A stretch of 64,000 nucleotides of DNA from Polyangiaceae bacterium (GCA_041389725.1 JAWKRG010000009.1:248001-312000), one strand, 5' to 3'; positions 42,319 through 51,206 are shown, numbered from the stretch's first letter. Notes: a model not told the origin generated them from the sequence alone. Made by a program: numbers and translations.

Positions 42319-44058
42319 TCAGAACTCCTCGAAGCCGTCGTTCGAGTGGAAGCCGTTGCTCTTGCCGTTGGAGGGCGCTGGCGCCTCGGGAGGAACGGAG
42401 AACATCGGGGCGTCGCCCACCATCACGTCGGCGCTGCGCTTGGCCGCCTTCGGCAACGGCGGCGGATGATGGCGCTTGGCTGCCGGTGCTCGACGTGTTG
42501 ATGCGCGCTGCCGCCGCTCGCCGAGTTCGAAGGCCGCCACCAAGCGATCCAGGTGGGCCGCCTTCTCGGCCAGAGACTCTGCGGTGGCGGAGACCTCTTC
42601 GGTCTGGGCCGCGTTCGACTGGGTGACCTGATCCACCTGACCGACGGCGGTATTCACCTGGCCGATGCCTGTGCTCTGCTCGCTGGATGCCGCGGCGATC
42701 TCACCCACCATGTCCGTGACCTGTTTCACGGCGCGCACGATTTCTTGCAGCGTGGCACCGGACTGGTTCACGCGCTCGGTGCCTGCCTCTACCTTGCTCG
42801 AGGCGTCGACGATCAGGCCACGGATCTCCTTGGCCGCGGAGGCCGTGCGCTGAGCCAGGGTGCGGACCTCCGCCGCCACCACTCCGAAGCCGCGTCCCTG
42901 TTCGCCGGCGCGCGCCGCTTCCACCGCGGCGTTCAGCGCCAGCAGGTTGGTCTGGAACGCGATTTCGTCGATGGTGGTGATGATGTCGGCGATCTTGGTC
43001 GACGCCTTGGTGATCTCGCCCATGGCGGCCACCGCACTCTCGACCACTTGGCCGCCGCGCTCGGCGACGTCGCTGGCATCCCCGGCGAGCTTCGACGCGC
43101 GCTGCGCGTTGCCGGAGTTCTGGTTCACCGTGGCGCTGATCTCTTCCAAGCTCGCCGCGGTTTCCTCCAGGCTGGAGGCCTGCTCCTGCGCACCGTTCGA
43201 GATCTGCTCCGAGGCGGCGCGCAGCTGCTGCGAAGCCGCCGCCACCTGGTTGCAGACGTCCTGGACGTCGGTCAGGGTCGACTGCAGGGAGTTCAGGGAC
43301 TCGTTCAAGGCCGTGGACATCTGTCCCAGTTCGTCGCCATGGTCGAACTCCACCCGAGCGGTGAGGTCGCCTTGCTTCATGCGTTTGATCACGGCGAGGA
43401 CCTCGTCCACCCGCTTCACGAACAGGTAGCGGAAGCTGAAGAAGACGCCAATCAGCATCAGCACTGCGAACGCGACCGTGCCCCACACCAGGTTGCGGCT
43501 GTGAACATAGCTCGCCCGAGCCTCCTCGTGAGACCCGTCGGCCAGCTCCAGCTTGTCTTTGATGATGGCAGCCAGGGGTTGATCGATCGAGGGTGCGAGC
43601 TGATTGCACTTGTCGACTAGCTGGTCGGCATGCTTCGGGTCCTTGCGCCCCTCCGCGATGGCCTGCCGCGCCACGACGGCCCAGTCGCCGACTGCCTTGC
43701 GGGCGTCGCGCAGTTGCTGCTTGCTCTCTTCGTGCACCAGCCGCTTCTCCACCTTGTCGAGGGCGTTCGGTATCGCAGCCAGGTTGCCCTCGAACTCCTT
43801 CGTGAATTGTGCCCGAGTAGCATCGTGGCTCTCGCTCATCGCGTCACGGAAGGCGCGGGCCGCGCGCAGCCGGAGCGTGACCGCTTGGTAGGCGTCAGCG
43901 GTGCCCCTCATGTCGCGTTCGAAGGTGACTTCGAGCGCTTCATTAGCCTTGTCAGCGGCGGAGAGCGCCACCCAGGCCACGCCCATCAGCATGGCGAGTA
44001 TCCCTCCGAAGGCCAAGCTGACCTTCAACGTGGTGCGCATATCGATTATCCATTTCAT
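42319..44058 (-). CDS. Methyl-accepting chemotaxis protein with C-terminal tether
   Basis: A 579-residue chemoreceptor, last gene of the operon. TM1 is at about 13-33 and TM2 at about 190-212. The 155-residue periplasmic part is helical, fitting a four-helix-bundle sensor. HAMP spans about 213-265 and the signalling hairpin tip is EIAFQTNLLALNAAVEAA with an RGFGVVAAEVR stretch after it. A Pro/Ser/Gly linker follows, and the last residues read GFEEF, matching the x-[FWHY]-x-x-[FWHY] pentapeptide that recruits CheR or CheB in some receptors. The ligand is unknown. A 67-base gap separates it from the CheX-like gene. Confidence 0.93.
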   Translation of the reverse strand: MKWIIDMRTTLKVSLAFGGILAMLMGVAWVALSAADKANEALEVTFERDMRGTADAYQAVTLRLRAARAFRDAMSESHDATRAQFTKEFEGNLAAIPNALDKVEKRLVHEESKQQLRDARKAVGDWAVVARQAIAEGRKDPKHADQLVDKCNQLAPSIDQPLAAIIKDKLELADGSHEEARASYVHSRNLVWGTVAFAVLMLIGVFFSFRYLFVKRVDEVLAVIKRMKQGDLTARVEFDHGDELGQMSTALNESLNSLQSTLTDVQDVCNQVAAASQQLRAASEQISNGAQEQASSLEETAASLEEISATVNQNSGNAQRASKLAGDASDVAERGGQVVESAVAAMGEITKASTKIADIITTIDEIAFQTNLLALNAAVEAARAGEQGRGFGVVAAEVRTLAQRTASAAKEIRGLIVDASSKVEAGTERVNQSGATLQEIVRAVKQVTDMVGEIAAASSEQSTGIGQVNTAVGQVDQVTQSNAAQTEEVSATAESLAEKAAHLDRLVAAFELGERRQRASTRRAPAAKRHHPPPLPKAAKRSADVMVGDAPMFSVPPEAPAPSNGKSNGFHSNDGFEEF

Positions 44059-44125
44059 GACGCGATCTCCTCGGAGCGCGACTTCCTCCGGTCGTCTACT
44101 GCGCTCGGTTGGGGTGAGAGGAGGC

Positions 44126-45226
44126 TCATGCAGCCTCCGATAGTTCGATGAGCTTCTTGGGGATCAGCTTGGACAGGCGCTGAGCCGTCGTCTCCGTCAG
44201 GCGAGTGCCCGCGCGCGCCAGCAGCACGCCGTTGTCCGCGAACACGTCGCTGGCCAGTACCATCCCCTCCCGCAGTTCGTTGCCCAGCGCGCGGACCACC
44301 TCTTTGCCGTGCATGCCGACGACGATGAACACCTCGGTGGCGTCGTGTCGGAAGCAGAAGACGCGGTGTACCTTCTGGCCGCGGATCTGCTTCGCGACCT
44401 GGTCGGACAGGGCGGCTTTGGGCACGCCGGCGGTGAAGCACAAATGGTCGTCCAAGAAGTCCGTCTTCACGGCGCCCATCGCGGAGTTGGCGAACTCCGT
44501 CATCACGTCGCGGATGATGTCGTCGTCGACCATGCTTTCGTCTCCGCCGCAGAACGCGATGGCTACGTCGCGAGTCGATGCAGTCGAGCAAAGCACGCCG
44601 ATGTCCAGCTCCACGTTGTGTTCCACGTCGGTGAGTGAAATGCGGGCTCCGCCCAATCCCTCGCAGGGGCCGCCCGGGTTCGCGACGCGGTGGAAGGGGA
44701 GGCTCAGGTACTCCCCACACATGCGCTCCAGGGTGCACTCCATGTGCCGCCATCCGCGGGTGAGGAGCGCTTGGCGAACACCCTGCTCACTCTCCGGCGC
44801 GTCCTCGGCGGTCCGATTGTCGTGACTCAGGGCATCCTCCAGCTCTCCCACCCGCTCCTGCAGGCGTCGGCTGAAGCTGACGATCCGCTCGGCGGCATGG
44901 ACGACGATCCTCAGTTCCGCTTCACGCGCGTCGGAGAATAGGATCTCGTCCAGGACGGCAACTTCCGCGACCTGTTGCAGATCGGCTTCGTCACCCGAGG
45001 CCACGCCGATGACGTAGGTCAGCTGCTTGCTGCGGACCGCGGAGATCAACTGCTGGAGATCCGCGTGCGCGGCCGGTGCGATCACCACGTCCGGAGGCAT
45101 GGCCTCGGCTTCGGCAATGGCGCTGGCGATGTTGCCTGCCGTTCGTACTTGGTGGCCGCGTGCTGCGAACACCCCAGAGAGTGCGCCTGCGATACCATGG
45201 GGGCCTTCTAGGGTGAGCACGATCAT
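44126..45226 (-). CDS. Pseudo-receiver/CheX-like/GMVLA three-part protein
   Basis: A 366-residue protein coupled by ATGA to cheB. The start is the ATG at 45226; the longer open frame upstream lies inside cheB. Residues 1-110 are receiver-like but the phospho-acceptor position reads DVVIAPAA with Ala, and the N-terminal acid pair is absent, so this is a pseudo-receiver. A coiled-coil segment follows. Residues about 170-320 resemble CheC/CheX phosphatases, with D-V-M-T-E-F-A-N-S in place of the E-x-x-N helix. The last 45 residues contain R-E-G-M-V-L-A-S-D-V-F and LLARAGTRLTE, like the stretch in front of HD-GYP domains, but no HD-GYP domain follows. It may dephosphorylate CheY or act as an adaptor. 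Confidence 0.8.
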   Translation of the reverse strand: MIVLTLEGPHGIAGALSGVFAARGHQVRTAGNIASAIAEAEAMPPDVVIAPAAHADLQQLISAVRSKQLTYVIGVASGDEADLQQVAEVAVLDEILFSDAREAELRIVVHAAERIVSFSRRLQERVGELEDALSHDNRTAEDAPESEQGVRQALLTRGWRHMECTLERMCGEYLSLPFHRVANPGGPCEGLGGARISLTDVEHNVELDIGVLCSTASTRDVAIAFCGGDESMVDDDIIRDVMTEFANSAMGAVKTDFLDDHLCFTAGVPKAALSDQVAKQIRGQKVHRVFCFRHDATEVFIVVGMHGKEVVRALGNELREGMVLASDVFADNGVLLARAGTRLTETTAQRLSKLIPKKLIELSEAA

Positions 45227-46326
45227 GTCGCACCTCGCGGTGGATTGGAGACACGGAGCGAATCCCGCCGACGGGCTTCTGCGGCTAGACGCAGCAGGGT
45301 CGCCGCAATCTCGCCGAGAGGCGCCACGTGGGCGGCTCCTCCCAGCGCGATGGCTTCTTTGGGCATGCCGAACACGACGGAAGTCGCTTCGTCTTGGGCG
45401 ACGGTATGGGCGCCGGCATCGCGCAGCTTCTTCATGCCGCGCGCGCCGTCCGCACCCATGCCGGTGAGAAGCGCGGCAATGGTGCTCGGTCCCGCGACGC
45501 GGGCAACGGAGTCGAACAAGACGTCCACCGAAGGGCGGTGATGATTGAGCGGAGGCGCGCTCACGAGCTGCACCGCCAGGCGAGGCCCCGAACGCGTGAG
45601 CTGCATGTGGCGCTCGCCCCCGGGGGCGATCAACACCAGCCCGGGGGTCAGCACTTCGCCGTCCTGAGCCTCGCGCACCTGTGCGCGGCACTCGCGGTCG
45701 AGGCGCTCGGCGAAGTGACGGGTGAACACCGGCGGCATGTGCTGCACCACGACGCAGGGGGGACAGTTGGCCGGGAAGGACGAGAGCACCTTGCTCAGCG
45801 CTTCCGTGCCGCCGGTGGAGGCTCCGATGGCGATCAGCGCCTGCTGCGAGAAGGCACCGGGGAGAGGCCGGAGCGAGACCATCCGGGTCGGCGGTCGCGA
45901 CCGAGGGCGCGGCGCCGCCCGCCGCCCGCGGCTGCGCCCAGCTGCCTTGACCTTGGCGACGAGCTCTTCTGCCAGCTCGATGGTGCCGCGAGCGATGTCG
46001 ATCTTCGGCTTGGCGACGAAGTCGAAGGCGCCGAGTCGAAGCGCCTGTAGGGTGAGCTGGCTACCTCGTTCGGTGAGCGACGACACCATCACCACTGGCA
46101 TCGGCCGGTGCCTCATTAGCTGCTCGAGGAACTGAATGCCGTTCATGTGCGGCATCTCGATGTCCAGGGTCATCACGTCCGGCGACAGCTTCGCGAGGGC
46201 ACGCTTCGCGGCGACCGGATCCGTCGCCGTGCCCACCACCTCGAGTTCGGGATCCTGTCCCAGGATCGAGGTCAACAGCTTCCGCATCAGGGCGGAGTCG
46301 TCGACTACGAGTACGCGAGTAGGCAT
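45223..46326 (-). CDS. cheB: Chemotaxis protein-glutamate methylesterase CheB
   Basis: A 367-residue two-domain enzyme. Residues 1-125 form the receiver with D55 in TLDIEMP. Residues about 165-360 form the methylesterase: nucleophile Ser in IGASTGG, His in VVQHMPP and Asp in GMGADGARGM. It removes methyl groups from the MCP and may deamidate Gln side chains. Phosphorylation by CheA should activate it. The stop TGA overlaps the start of the CheX-like gene as ATGA. It starts seven bases upstream of the CheR-CheD fusion stop region, in the same operon. Confidence 0.96.
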   Translation of the reverse strand: MPTRVLVVDDSALMRKLLTSILGQDPELEVVGTATDPVAAKRALAKLSPDVMTLDIEMPHMNGIQFLEQLMRHRPMPVVMVSSLTERGSQLTLQALRLGAFDFVAKPKIDIARGTIELAEELVAKVKAAGRSRGRRAAPRPRSRPPTRMVSLRPLPGAFSQQALIAIGASTGGTEALSKVLSSFPANCPPCVVVQHMPPVFTRHFAERLDRECRAQVREAQDGEVLTPGLVLIAPGGERHMQLTRSGPRLAVQLVSAPPLNHHRPSVDVLFDSVARVAGPSTIAALLTGMGADGARGMKKLRDAGAHTVAQDEATSVVFGMPKEAIALGGAAHVAPLGEIAATLLRLAAEARRRDSLRVSNPPRGAT

Positions 46327-46332
46327 GGTTCC

Positions 46333-47823
46333 TCAGAAAAAGGTGACGTCCTGGCTGGGCGTGGCGGGAGGCTGATGTTCAATCCGAGTCAGGTAGCTGC
46401 GCTCGTCCTGCACCACGCGCGCGGTGAGATCGCGGCGCAACGTGCGCACCAACGCGCGGCCGGTGTCCGTCTCGAAAACCAAGAACAACGGCTCGGCAAT
46501 GCCCAGCTTCTCCGCAACCAGGGGAATGTTCTCGGTGCTCAGGAAGTCTCGGATGAACTCGGCATTGCGCTGCGCAACACGGATGCGGGTGTTCTCGTTC
46601 TGAAGGATGGTGGAGGCGCCAAACGCCTTGGCCACGAGCCGGGAGCGCTGGGCTCCGAGCTGCATCAGGCGATTGATGAGCATTTCCATCGCGTGCACGC
46701 CAAAGCGGGCCGGCAGCGAGGCATCTTCGGCACCCTCAGGGAGCATGAAGTGATTGGCGCCGCCAATGCGAGCCACCGGGTCGTAGAGACAGGCCGAGAC
46801 GCAGGATCCCAGAAGCGTGCGGATCCGCGTCGGCTTGGTGCTGGCATGAAGGCCCCCGGCCTGGATGGGAACATCGGCTCGCTCCGGGGGGGGAACCATG
46901 CTCACCAGCGCAAGTTCGCCGCGGCGCTCACGGGCAACGGGAACGATGGAGGTGACCTTCGGGCGCAGGGATCGCCGACGCGGCGCCCGGGATAGTCGAG
47001 TCCGCGGTCGATAGACCGTGGGCCCGGCATGTTCGAACAAGTTGCTCACCGAGTGGAGGTTCTCCGAATGTCCGGCCACCAAGTAGCCGTGGCTGAGCAG
47101 CTGCTCCGAGAAACCCTGGTACAGGGCTTCCTGCGTCGGCCTCGCGAAGTAGATCACGACATTGCGGCAAAAGATGACGTCGAAGCGGGTGCGAATGGGC
47201 CAAGGTCGCTCGATCAGGTTGATCTGCCTCAGCGTGACGAGCTTCCGCAGCTCCGCCGCGACTCGTACCTTTCCGTTCGCCGTTTGCTCGAACGCCCAGG
47301 GGCGGACTCGGCTCGGCACGTCGGCAAGCTCTTCAGGGTCGTAGACCGCCAGTTGGGCGCGGTTCAGGACGCCAGTATCGATGTCCGACGCCAAGATGCG
47401 AATGTCCCAGTCATGTAGCGACCCCAGGGCGTCCCGAAGCGTGATGGCGATGCTGTAGGGCTCCTGACCCGTGGAGCAGCCTGCGCTCCAGATGCGGATC
47501 TTCCGCCTGCCGCTGGCCACGAGCTCCGGGACGACGCGATTCGCCAAGAAGTCGAAGTGGTGGCTCTCTCGGTAGAAGCTGGTCTTGTTGGTGGTGATGC
47601 AGTTGACCATCTCCGGCAGCTCTTCCGCGGCCTCGGAGGGGTCCTTCAGCAGTGACACGTAGTTCTCGAAGGAGCTGAGGCCCCGGGCTCGAAGGCGCCG
47701 CGCGAGCCTCGCTTCCACTAGGGTGAGCTTTGAGGCGTTCAAGTGTATGCCGGTACGCGCGGAGATGATCCCACGGAGCGCTTCGAACTCCTGCTGGGCC
47801 AATCTCGGGTTCTGCGCGTTCAC
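46333..47823 (-). CDS. CheR-CheD fusion protein
   Basis: A 496-residue fusion of two receptor-modifying enzymes. Residues about 10-275 form the CheR methyltransferase, with NKTSFYRE near 79, the SAM loop WSAGCSTGQEPYS at 112-124 and FDVIFCRN at 214-221. A 45-residue basic/Pro linker follows. Residues about 325-480 form the CheD glutamine deamidase: T-L-L-G-S-C-V with catalytic Cys 341 and G-G-A-N-H-F-M-L-P with His 358. Both sites look intact. The start is GTG 47823, with GGGAGGT just upstream; a longer frame runs inside cheW. The arrangement ensures equal amounts of methylation and deamidation activity. Confidence 0.92.
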   Translation of the reverse strand: MNAQNPRLAQQEFEALRGIISARTGIHLNASKLTLVEARLARRLRARGLSSFENYVSLLKDPSEAAEELPEMVNCITTNKTSFYRESHHFDFLANRVVPELVASGRRKIRIWSAGCSTGQEPYSIAITLRDALGSLHDWDIRILASDIDTGVLNRAQLAVYDPEELADVPSRVRPWAFEQTANGKVRVAAELRKLVTLRQINLIERPWPIRTRFDVIFCRNVVIYFARPTQEALYQGFSEQLLSHGYLVAGHSENLHSVSNLFEHAGPTVYRPRTRLSRAPRRRSLRPKVTSIVPVARERRGELALVSMVPPPERADVPIQAGGLHASTKPTRIRTLLGSCVSACLYDPVARIGGANHFMLPEGAEDASLPARFGVHAMEMLINRLMQLGAQRSRLVAKAFGASTILQNENTRIRVAQRNAEFIRDFLSTENIPLVAEKLGIAEPLFLVFETDTGRALVRTLRRDLTARVVQDERSYLTRIEHQPPATPSQDVTFF

Positions 47824-47833
47824 GGCACCTCCC

Positions 47834-48301
47834 TCATGCCGCCGCGTCGACGCCGGCGATCCGCTCGACGTCCAACAGGATGATGAATCGCTCCTGCGCG
47901 CGAGCGATTCCGTCGATGAGGTCGTCGTCAACGCCGTTAGCGATGTCCGACGTGTTCTCGATGTCAGCGGGTTCCAGCGAAACGACGTCGCACACGCTGT
48001 CCACCACGAACCCCATCGTGCGACCACCGACGGACAAGACGATGATGACCGTGAACTTGTCGTAGTCGGACTCCGGCAGGCCCAGAGCCAGCTTGAGGTC
48101 CACGACCGGCACGATCGCCCCCCGCAGGTTCATCACGCCCTTGAGATGGTGGGGCGCGTTCGGCAGCGGGGTGATGGGGCCGATGCCACGGATCTCCCGA
48201 ACATGGAGAATCTTCACCGCGTACTCGCCCTCCGCCAGGGAGAAGCTCAAGTACTGTGCGGCGGTTGCATCGAGCGTCGAGGTTTCACTCACTAGATCCA
48301 T
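47834..48301 (-). CDS. cheW: Chemotaxis adaptor CheW
   Basis: A 155-residue single CheW domain that links the receptor to CheA. The family pattern is clear: YLSFSLAEGEYAVKILHVREI, then HHLKGVMNLRGAIVPVVDL, and VDSVCDVVSL. The start ATG at 48301 lies within the last ten bases of cheA and has AGGAGG eight bases upstream; the longer open frame extends into cheA. It is the only stand-alone CheW in the window. Confidence 0.95.
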   Translation of the reverse strand: MDLVSETSTLDATAAQYLSFSLAEGEYAVKILHVREIRGIGPITPLPNAPHHLKGVMNLRGAIVPVVDLKLALGLPESDYDKFTVIIVLSVGGRTMGFVVDSVCDVVSLEPADIENTSDIANGVDDDLIDGIARAQERFIILLDVERIAGVDAAA

Positions 48302-50298
48302 GCTGCCTCCTGGAAACCGGCGTTGCCGGAGTCGAAAAGCGCCGGGGTGCGCTCGCCGCGCACCTCCTTCGCCAACGCCTGTACGTCCAAAATCATCGCC
48401 ACACGACCGTCGCCGAGGATCGTCGCGCCCATCAGCTTGTCGACGTGCTGGTAGTTCGACTCGAGACTCTTGACGACGACGTGCATCTGGCCAAGCACCT
48501 CGTCCACCAACACGGCGAAGCTCGAATCGTTGAACTCCACGATGCTGACTAGCGCTTGACACGGGTCATCCTGCGCACCATCGACGCCCAGGATGCGATG
48601 CAAGTGCACCACCGGGAGTGAGGCGCCGCGCACATCGATCACTTCTCCGCGACCCAAGAGCCGACGCACCTGGGACTTGGTCGGACGGAAGGACTCCACC
48701 ACGCTGGTGAGCGGGAGAATGAAGGTCTGTCTGGCGACGCGGACGGCAAAGCCCTCGAGAATGGCCAGGGTGAGCGGCAGGCGGATCTTCAGCGTCGTGC
48801 CCGCGCCTCGTGCCGAGCAAAGCGAGACGGAGCCTTTGAGCGACTCGATGTTTCGCTTCACCACGTCCATGCCCACGCCGCGGCCGCTCACGTCCGTGAC
48901 CGAGGACGCCGTCGAGAAGCCGGCGTGGAACACCAGTTCGTGGACTTGATCGTCGGACATGGCGGCGTCCGGACCGATCAGGCCCATGCGTTCCGCCTTC
49001 GCGCGAATGGCCTCGGTGTTCATGCCGGACCCGTCGTCTTTCACCTCGATCACGACGTTGCCGCTCTCGTGGTAGGCGCGAATGCGGATCTCGCCTTCCT
49101 GGGGCTTCTGCGCCGCGCGGCGCTCGTCCGGTGTCTCCAGACCGTGGTCCACGGCGTTGCGCACCAGGTGGGTCAGAGGGTCGACCAGTTGCTCGACCAT
49201 GGCCTTGTCGATCTCCGTTTCCTCGCCTTCAATCTTCACACGCACGGGCTTGCCGCAGGCGAGACCCACGTCGTGCACGATGCGCGGCAAGCGTCCGAAC
49301 ACCGTGGAAAGCGGCACCATGCGGATGGACATCACGCGCTCTTGCAGCTCGCGCGTGTTGCGCTCCATGGCAACCAGAGCGTCCTGCAAGCGCGCGGCGT
49401 GGTCACCCTCCGGAGAGCGCACCGCCTCGACGATCATCGCCTGCGCGATCACGAGCTCTCCGACCAAGTCGAGCAACTGGTCCAGCTTGTCGGCTGCGAC
49501 TCTGAGCGTAGTGGGAGCAGTGGCGACCGCTGCGGCCTGGACGACAGCGGCGGCGGTGGGGCGCGGCGCGGTCGGTGCGTGCTGCTCCGCGATCTCGATC
49601 TCGCACGCATCTTCGATGAAAGAGAAGATTTCGCCAATCTGGGCGTCGCTCCAGGTCGTCGATAGCTTGACGGTCCACGCCAGGTAGCAGGCCTCCGGAT
49701 CCAGTTCGTCCAGCATCGGCAGCGCGGACGAGTCCGTCTCGATGATGCATTCGGTGCCAGGTTCCTTCGCATCCATCAGCTCCCGCAGCAGAACCAGGGG
49801 ATCCATCCCGCGCGACATCACTTCCGGCTTCGGGCGAACGCGCACCGTCACTTGCCGCTTGCCCGCGCTAGCGCCGCCTTGCGCAGCAGCGCTGGTCGCG
49901 CCTGCACCACGGGTGCCGGCAACCACGCGCTCGAGGGCGGCGCGCACCTCGGCTTCCGCGGCTGGAGGATCACCGCCGCTACGGGCAACCAACAAGAGCG
50001 ACTTCAGGACGTCCAGCGCCGAGAGCAACAGGGAAGCCAATTCGCTGTCATAGGTGAGACTTCCGCTGCGCAGCAGGTCCAGCGCGCTCTCGAGGTGATG
50101 AGTGAAGTCCGCGACGCTCGTCAGACCGAAGGTCCCGCTCGCTCCCTTGATGGAGTGCGCCGCGCGAAACACCGAGCCGATGACCTCCGCGTCCGTCGGT
50201 GCGCGCTCCAAGTCCAGGATGCCGTGCTCGAAGGCAGCCACGTGCTCCTGGGCCTCTTCGAAGAACGCATCCAGGAAGTCGTTGACGTCGATTTCCAT
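48292..50298 (-). CDS. cheA: Chemotaxis histidine kinase CheA
   Basis: A 668-residue kinase. The HPt domain (1-105) has phospho-His H48 in R-A-A-H-S-I-K-G. A P2-like segment lies around 145-240, the dimerisation region around 265-330, and the ATPase with N box HLVRNAVDHGLE, G1 DDGSGM and G2 GRGVGMDVV around 370-510. The C-terminal CheW-like P5 domain carries RGASLPVVHLHRIL. There is no attached receiver, so the phosphate goes to CheY and CheB. The gene starts one base after the cheY stop and ends inside the cheW start. Confidence 0.96.
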   Translation of the reverse strand: MEIDVNDFLDAFFEEAQEHVAAFEHGILDLERAPTDAEVIGSVFRAAHSIKGASGTFGLTSVADFTHHLESALDLLRSGSLTYDSELASLLLSALDVLKSLLLVARSGGDPPAAEAEVRAALERVVAGTRGAGATSAAAQGGASAGKRQVTVRVRPKPEVMSRGMDPLVLLRELMDAKEPGTECIIETDSSALPMLDELDPEACYLAWTVKLSTTWSDAQIGEIFSFIEDACEIEIAEQHAPTAPRPTAAAVVQAAAVATAPTTLRVAADKLDQLLDLVGELVIAQAMIVEAVRSPEGDHAARLQDALVAMERNTRELQERVMSIRMVPLSTVFGRLPRIVHDVGLACGKPVRVKIEGEETEIDKAMVEQLVDPLTHLVRNAVDHGLETPDERRAAQKPQEGEIRIRAYHESGNVVIEVKDDGSGMNTEAIRAKAERMGLIGPDAAMSDDQVHELVFHAGFSTASSVTDVSGRGVGMDVVKRNIESLKGSVSLCSARGAGTTLKIRLPLTLAILEGFAVRVARQTFILPLTSVVESFRPTKSQVRRLLGRGEVIDVRGASLPVVHLHRILGVDGAQDDPCQALVSIVEFNDSSFAVLVDEVLGQMHVVVKSLESNYQHVDKLMGATILGDGRVAMILDVQALAKEVRGERTPALFDSGNAGFQEAAWI

Positions 50299-50299
50299 G

Positions 50300-50668
50300 T
50301 CAAGCCACCACGCGGCGAATCACGGTCATTACCTTTTCGGGGTGGAAGGGCTTGATGATCCAGCCCGTGGCTCCGGCGCTCTTCGCTTGCTCCTTCTTCT
50401 TTTCCTCGGTTTCCGTGGTCAGAAACACGACCGGGGTGAACTTGTGCTCGGCCTTTTGCCGGATGGCCTGGATCAGCTCCAGCCCATCCATGACCGGCAT
50501 GTTCAGGTCGGTGATGACGAGCTGAACGTTCGACGCTTGCGCGAGCTTGGCGAGGGCGTCCTTGCCGTTCTCTGCCTCCACCACCTCGAAGCCCGCTTGT
50601 TTCAGGACTTTCGAAACCAGCATGCGGATGGACCGCGAATCGTCCACCACCAGCACCACGTTACTCAT
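50300..50668 (-). CDS. cheY: CheY-like receiver
   Basis: A 122-residue receiver domain: acid pair D9/D10, phospho-acceptor D54 in ITDLNMP, Thr 84/85, and K106 in IKPF. The second gene of the che operon, it overlaps the STAS gene by eight bases and precedes cheA by one base. It probably carries the phosphate signal from CheA to the output. The output could be a flagellar motor, gliding motility or another process; nothing in this window decides between them. Confidence 0.95.
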   Translation of the reverse strand: MSNVVLVVDDSRSIRMLVSKVLKQAGFEVVEAENGKDALAKLAQASNVQLVITDLNMPVMDGLELIQAIRQKAEHKFTPVVFLTTETEEKKKEQAKSAGATGWIIKPFHPEKVMTVIRRVVA

Positions 50669-50984
50669 CGGGGTTCTCCTTCAGGTCGTCGTCCAACACA
50701 GCGAGTACGCCGGCAGCGCCCAGCGCCGCGCGCGCGGCACCGTCCGCGGTCTTGATCGAAGCGCTCCCTCCCCGCGCTTCGACCCAGCGTTTGGCAGCCA
50801 TCACCAGCTGGACGCCAGACGCGTCCATGCGGTCGACCTCCAGCGACAACACGACGTTGTCGACGGTGGCCAGGGCTTCGGCGAGGGCCGCCCTCAGATC
50901 CCAAGCGCGAGCGACGTCGGCTTGACCCGATAGTGTCAGGTGCATGACCCCGTCGGACAGGTCCTGGGTCAGTTCGAAGGTCAT
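50661..50984 (-). CDS. STAS-domain protein, first gene of the che operon
   Basis: A 107-residue STAS-fold protein of the anti-sigma-factor-antagonist type. The fold pattern is present: VVLSLEVDRMDASGVQL, where Ser 56 in D-A-S-G sits at the position phosphorylated in SpoIIAA-like proteins, and a helix of about 20 residues follows. It begins the operon, 225 bases from the toxin-antitoxin pair, and overlaps cheY by eight bases. Its place at the head of a chemosensory operon suggests it joins that pathway, perhaps with a kinase-phosphatase partner encoded elsewhere. The partner is not known. Confidence 0.85.
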   Translation of the reverse strand: MTFELTQDLSDGVMHLTLSGQADVARAWDLRAALAEALATVDNVVLSLEVDRMDASGVQLVMAAKRWVEARGGSASIKTADGAARAALGAAGVLAVLDDDLKENPDE

Positions 50985-51192
50985 TGTCGGCTCCTGCGCA
51001 AGTGCTCACTTCGCAAGGACGGTCGGAGTGGCGTGGACTTGAGCATCGGAGTGCTCCCAAGTGCAGGCGGCGTGCCGTTCCGCTGCCCCCCGCGCCCCGG
51101 ACGTGCGCTGGGTCAACTTGGAGGAGGGCTCGGTTGGACCTCCCTGGGGCGCAAGACCACTCACACCCAGCCGTCGACCGACGTCACGAGGT

Positions 51193-51206
51193 GTGTTACA
51201 AAACAC
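51193..51206 (+). promoter_or_regulatory. Inverted repeat before a toxin-antitoxin start
   Basis: GTGTT and AACAC form a perfect five-base inverted repeat with a four-base loop, ending four bases before the antitoxin ATG at 51210. It is in the expected position for an antitoxin operator. A GAGG lies about 20 bases upstream of the ATG, too far for a usual ribosome-binding site, so translation of the antitoxin may be leaderless or weak. Confidence 0.45.

Noticed and set aside
45227..45691. Upstream extension of the CheX-like gene
   Set aside because: The extra 155 residues are an Arg-rich shadow of cheB; ATG 45226 overlaps the cheB stop and starts the receiver fold.
47824..48027. Upstream extension of the CheR-CheD gene
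   Set aside because: It lies inside cheW in another frame and is Thr/Ser-rich; GTG 47823 has a strong ribosome-binding site.
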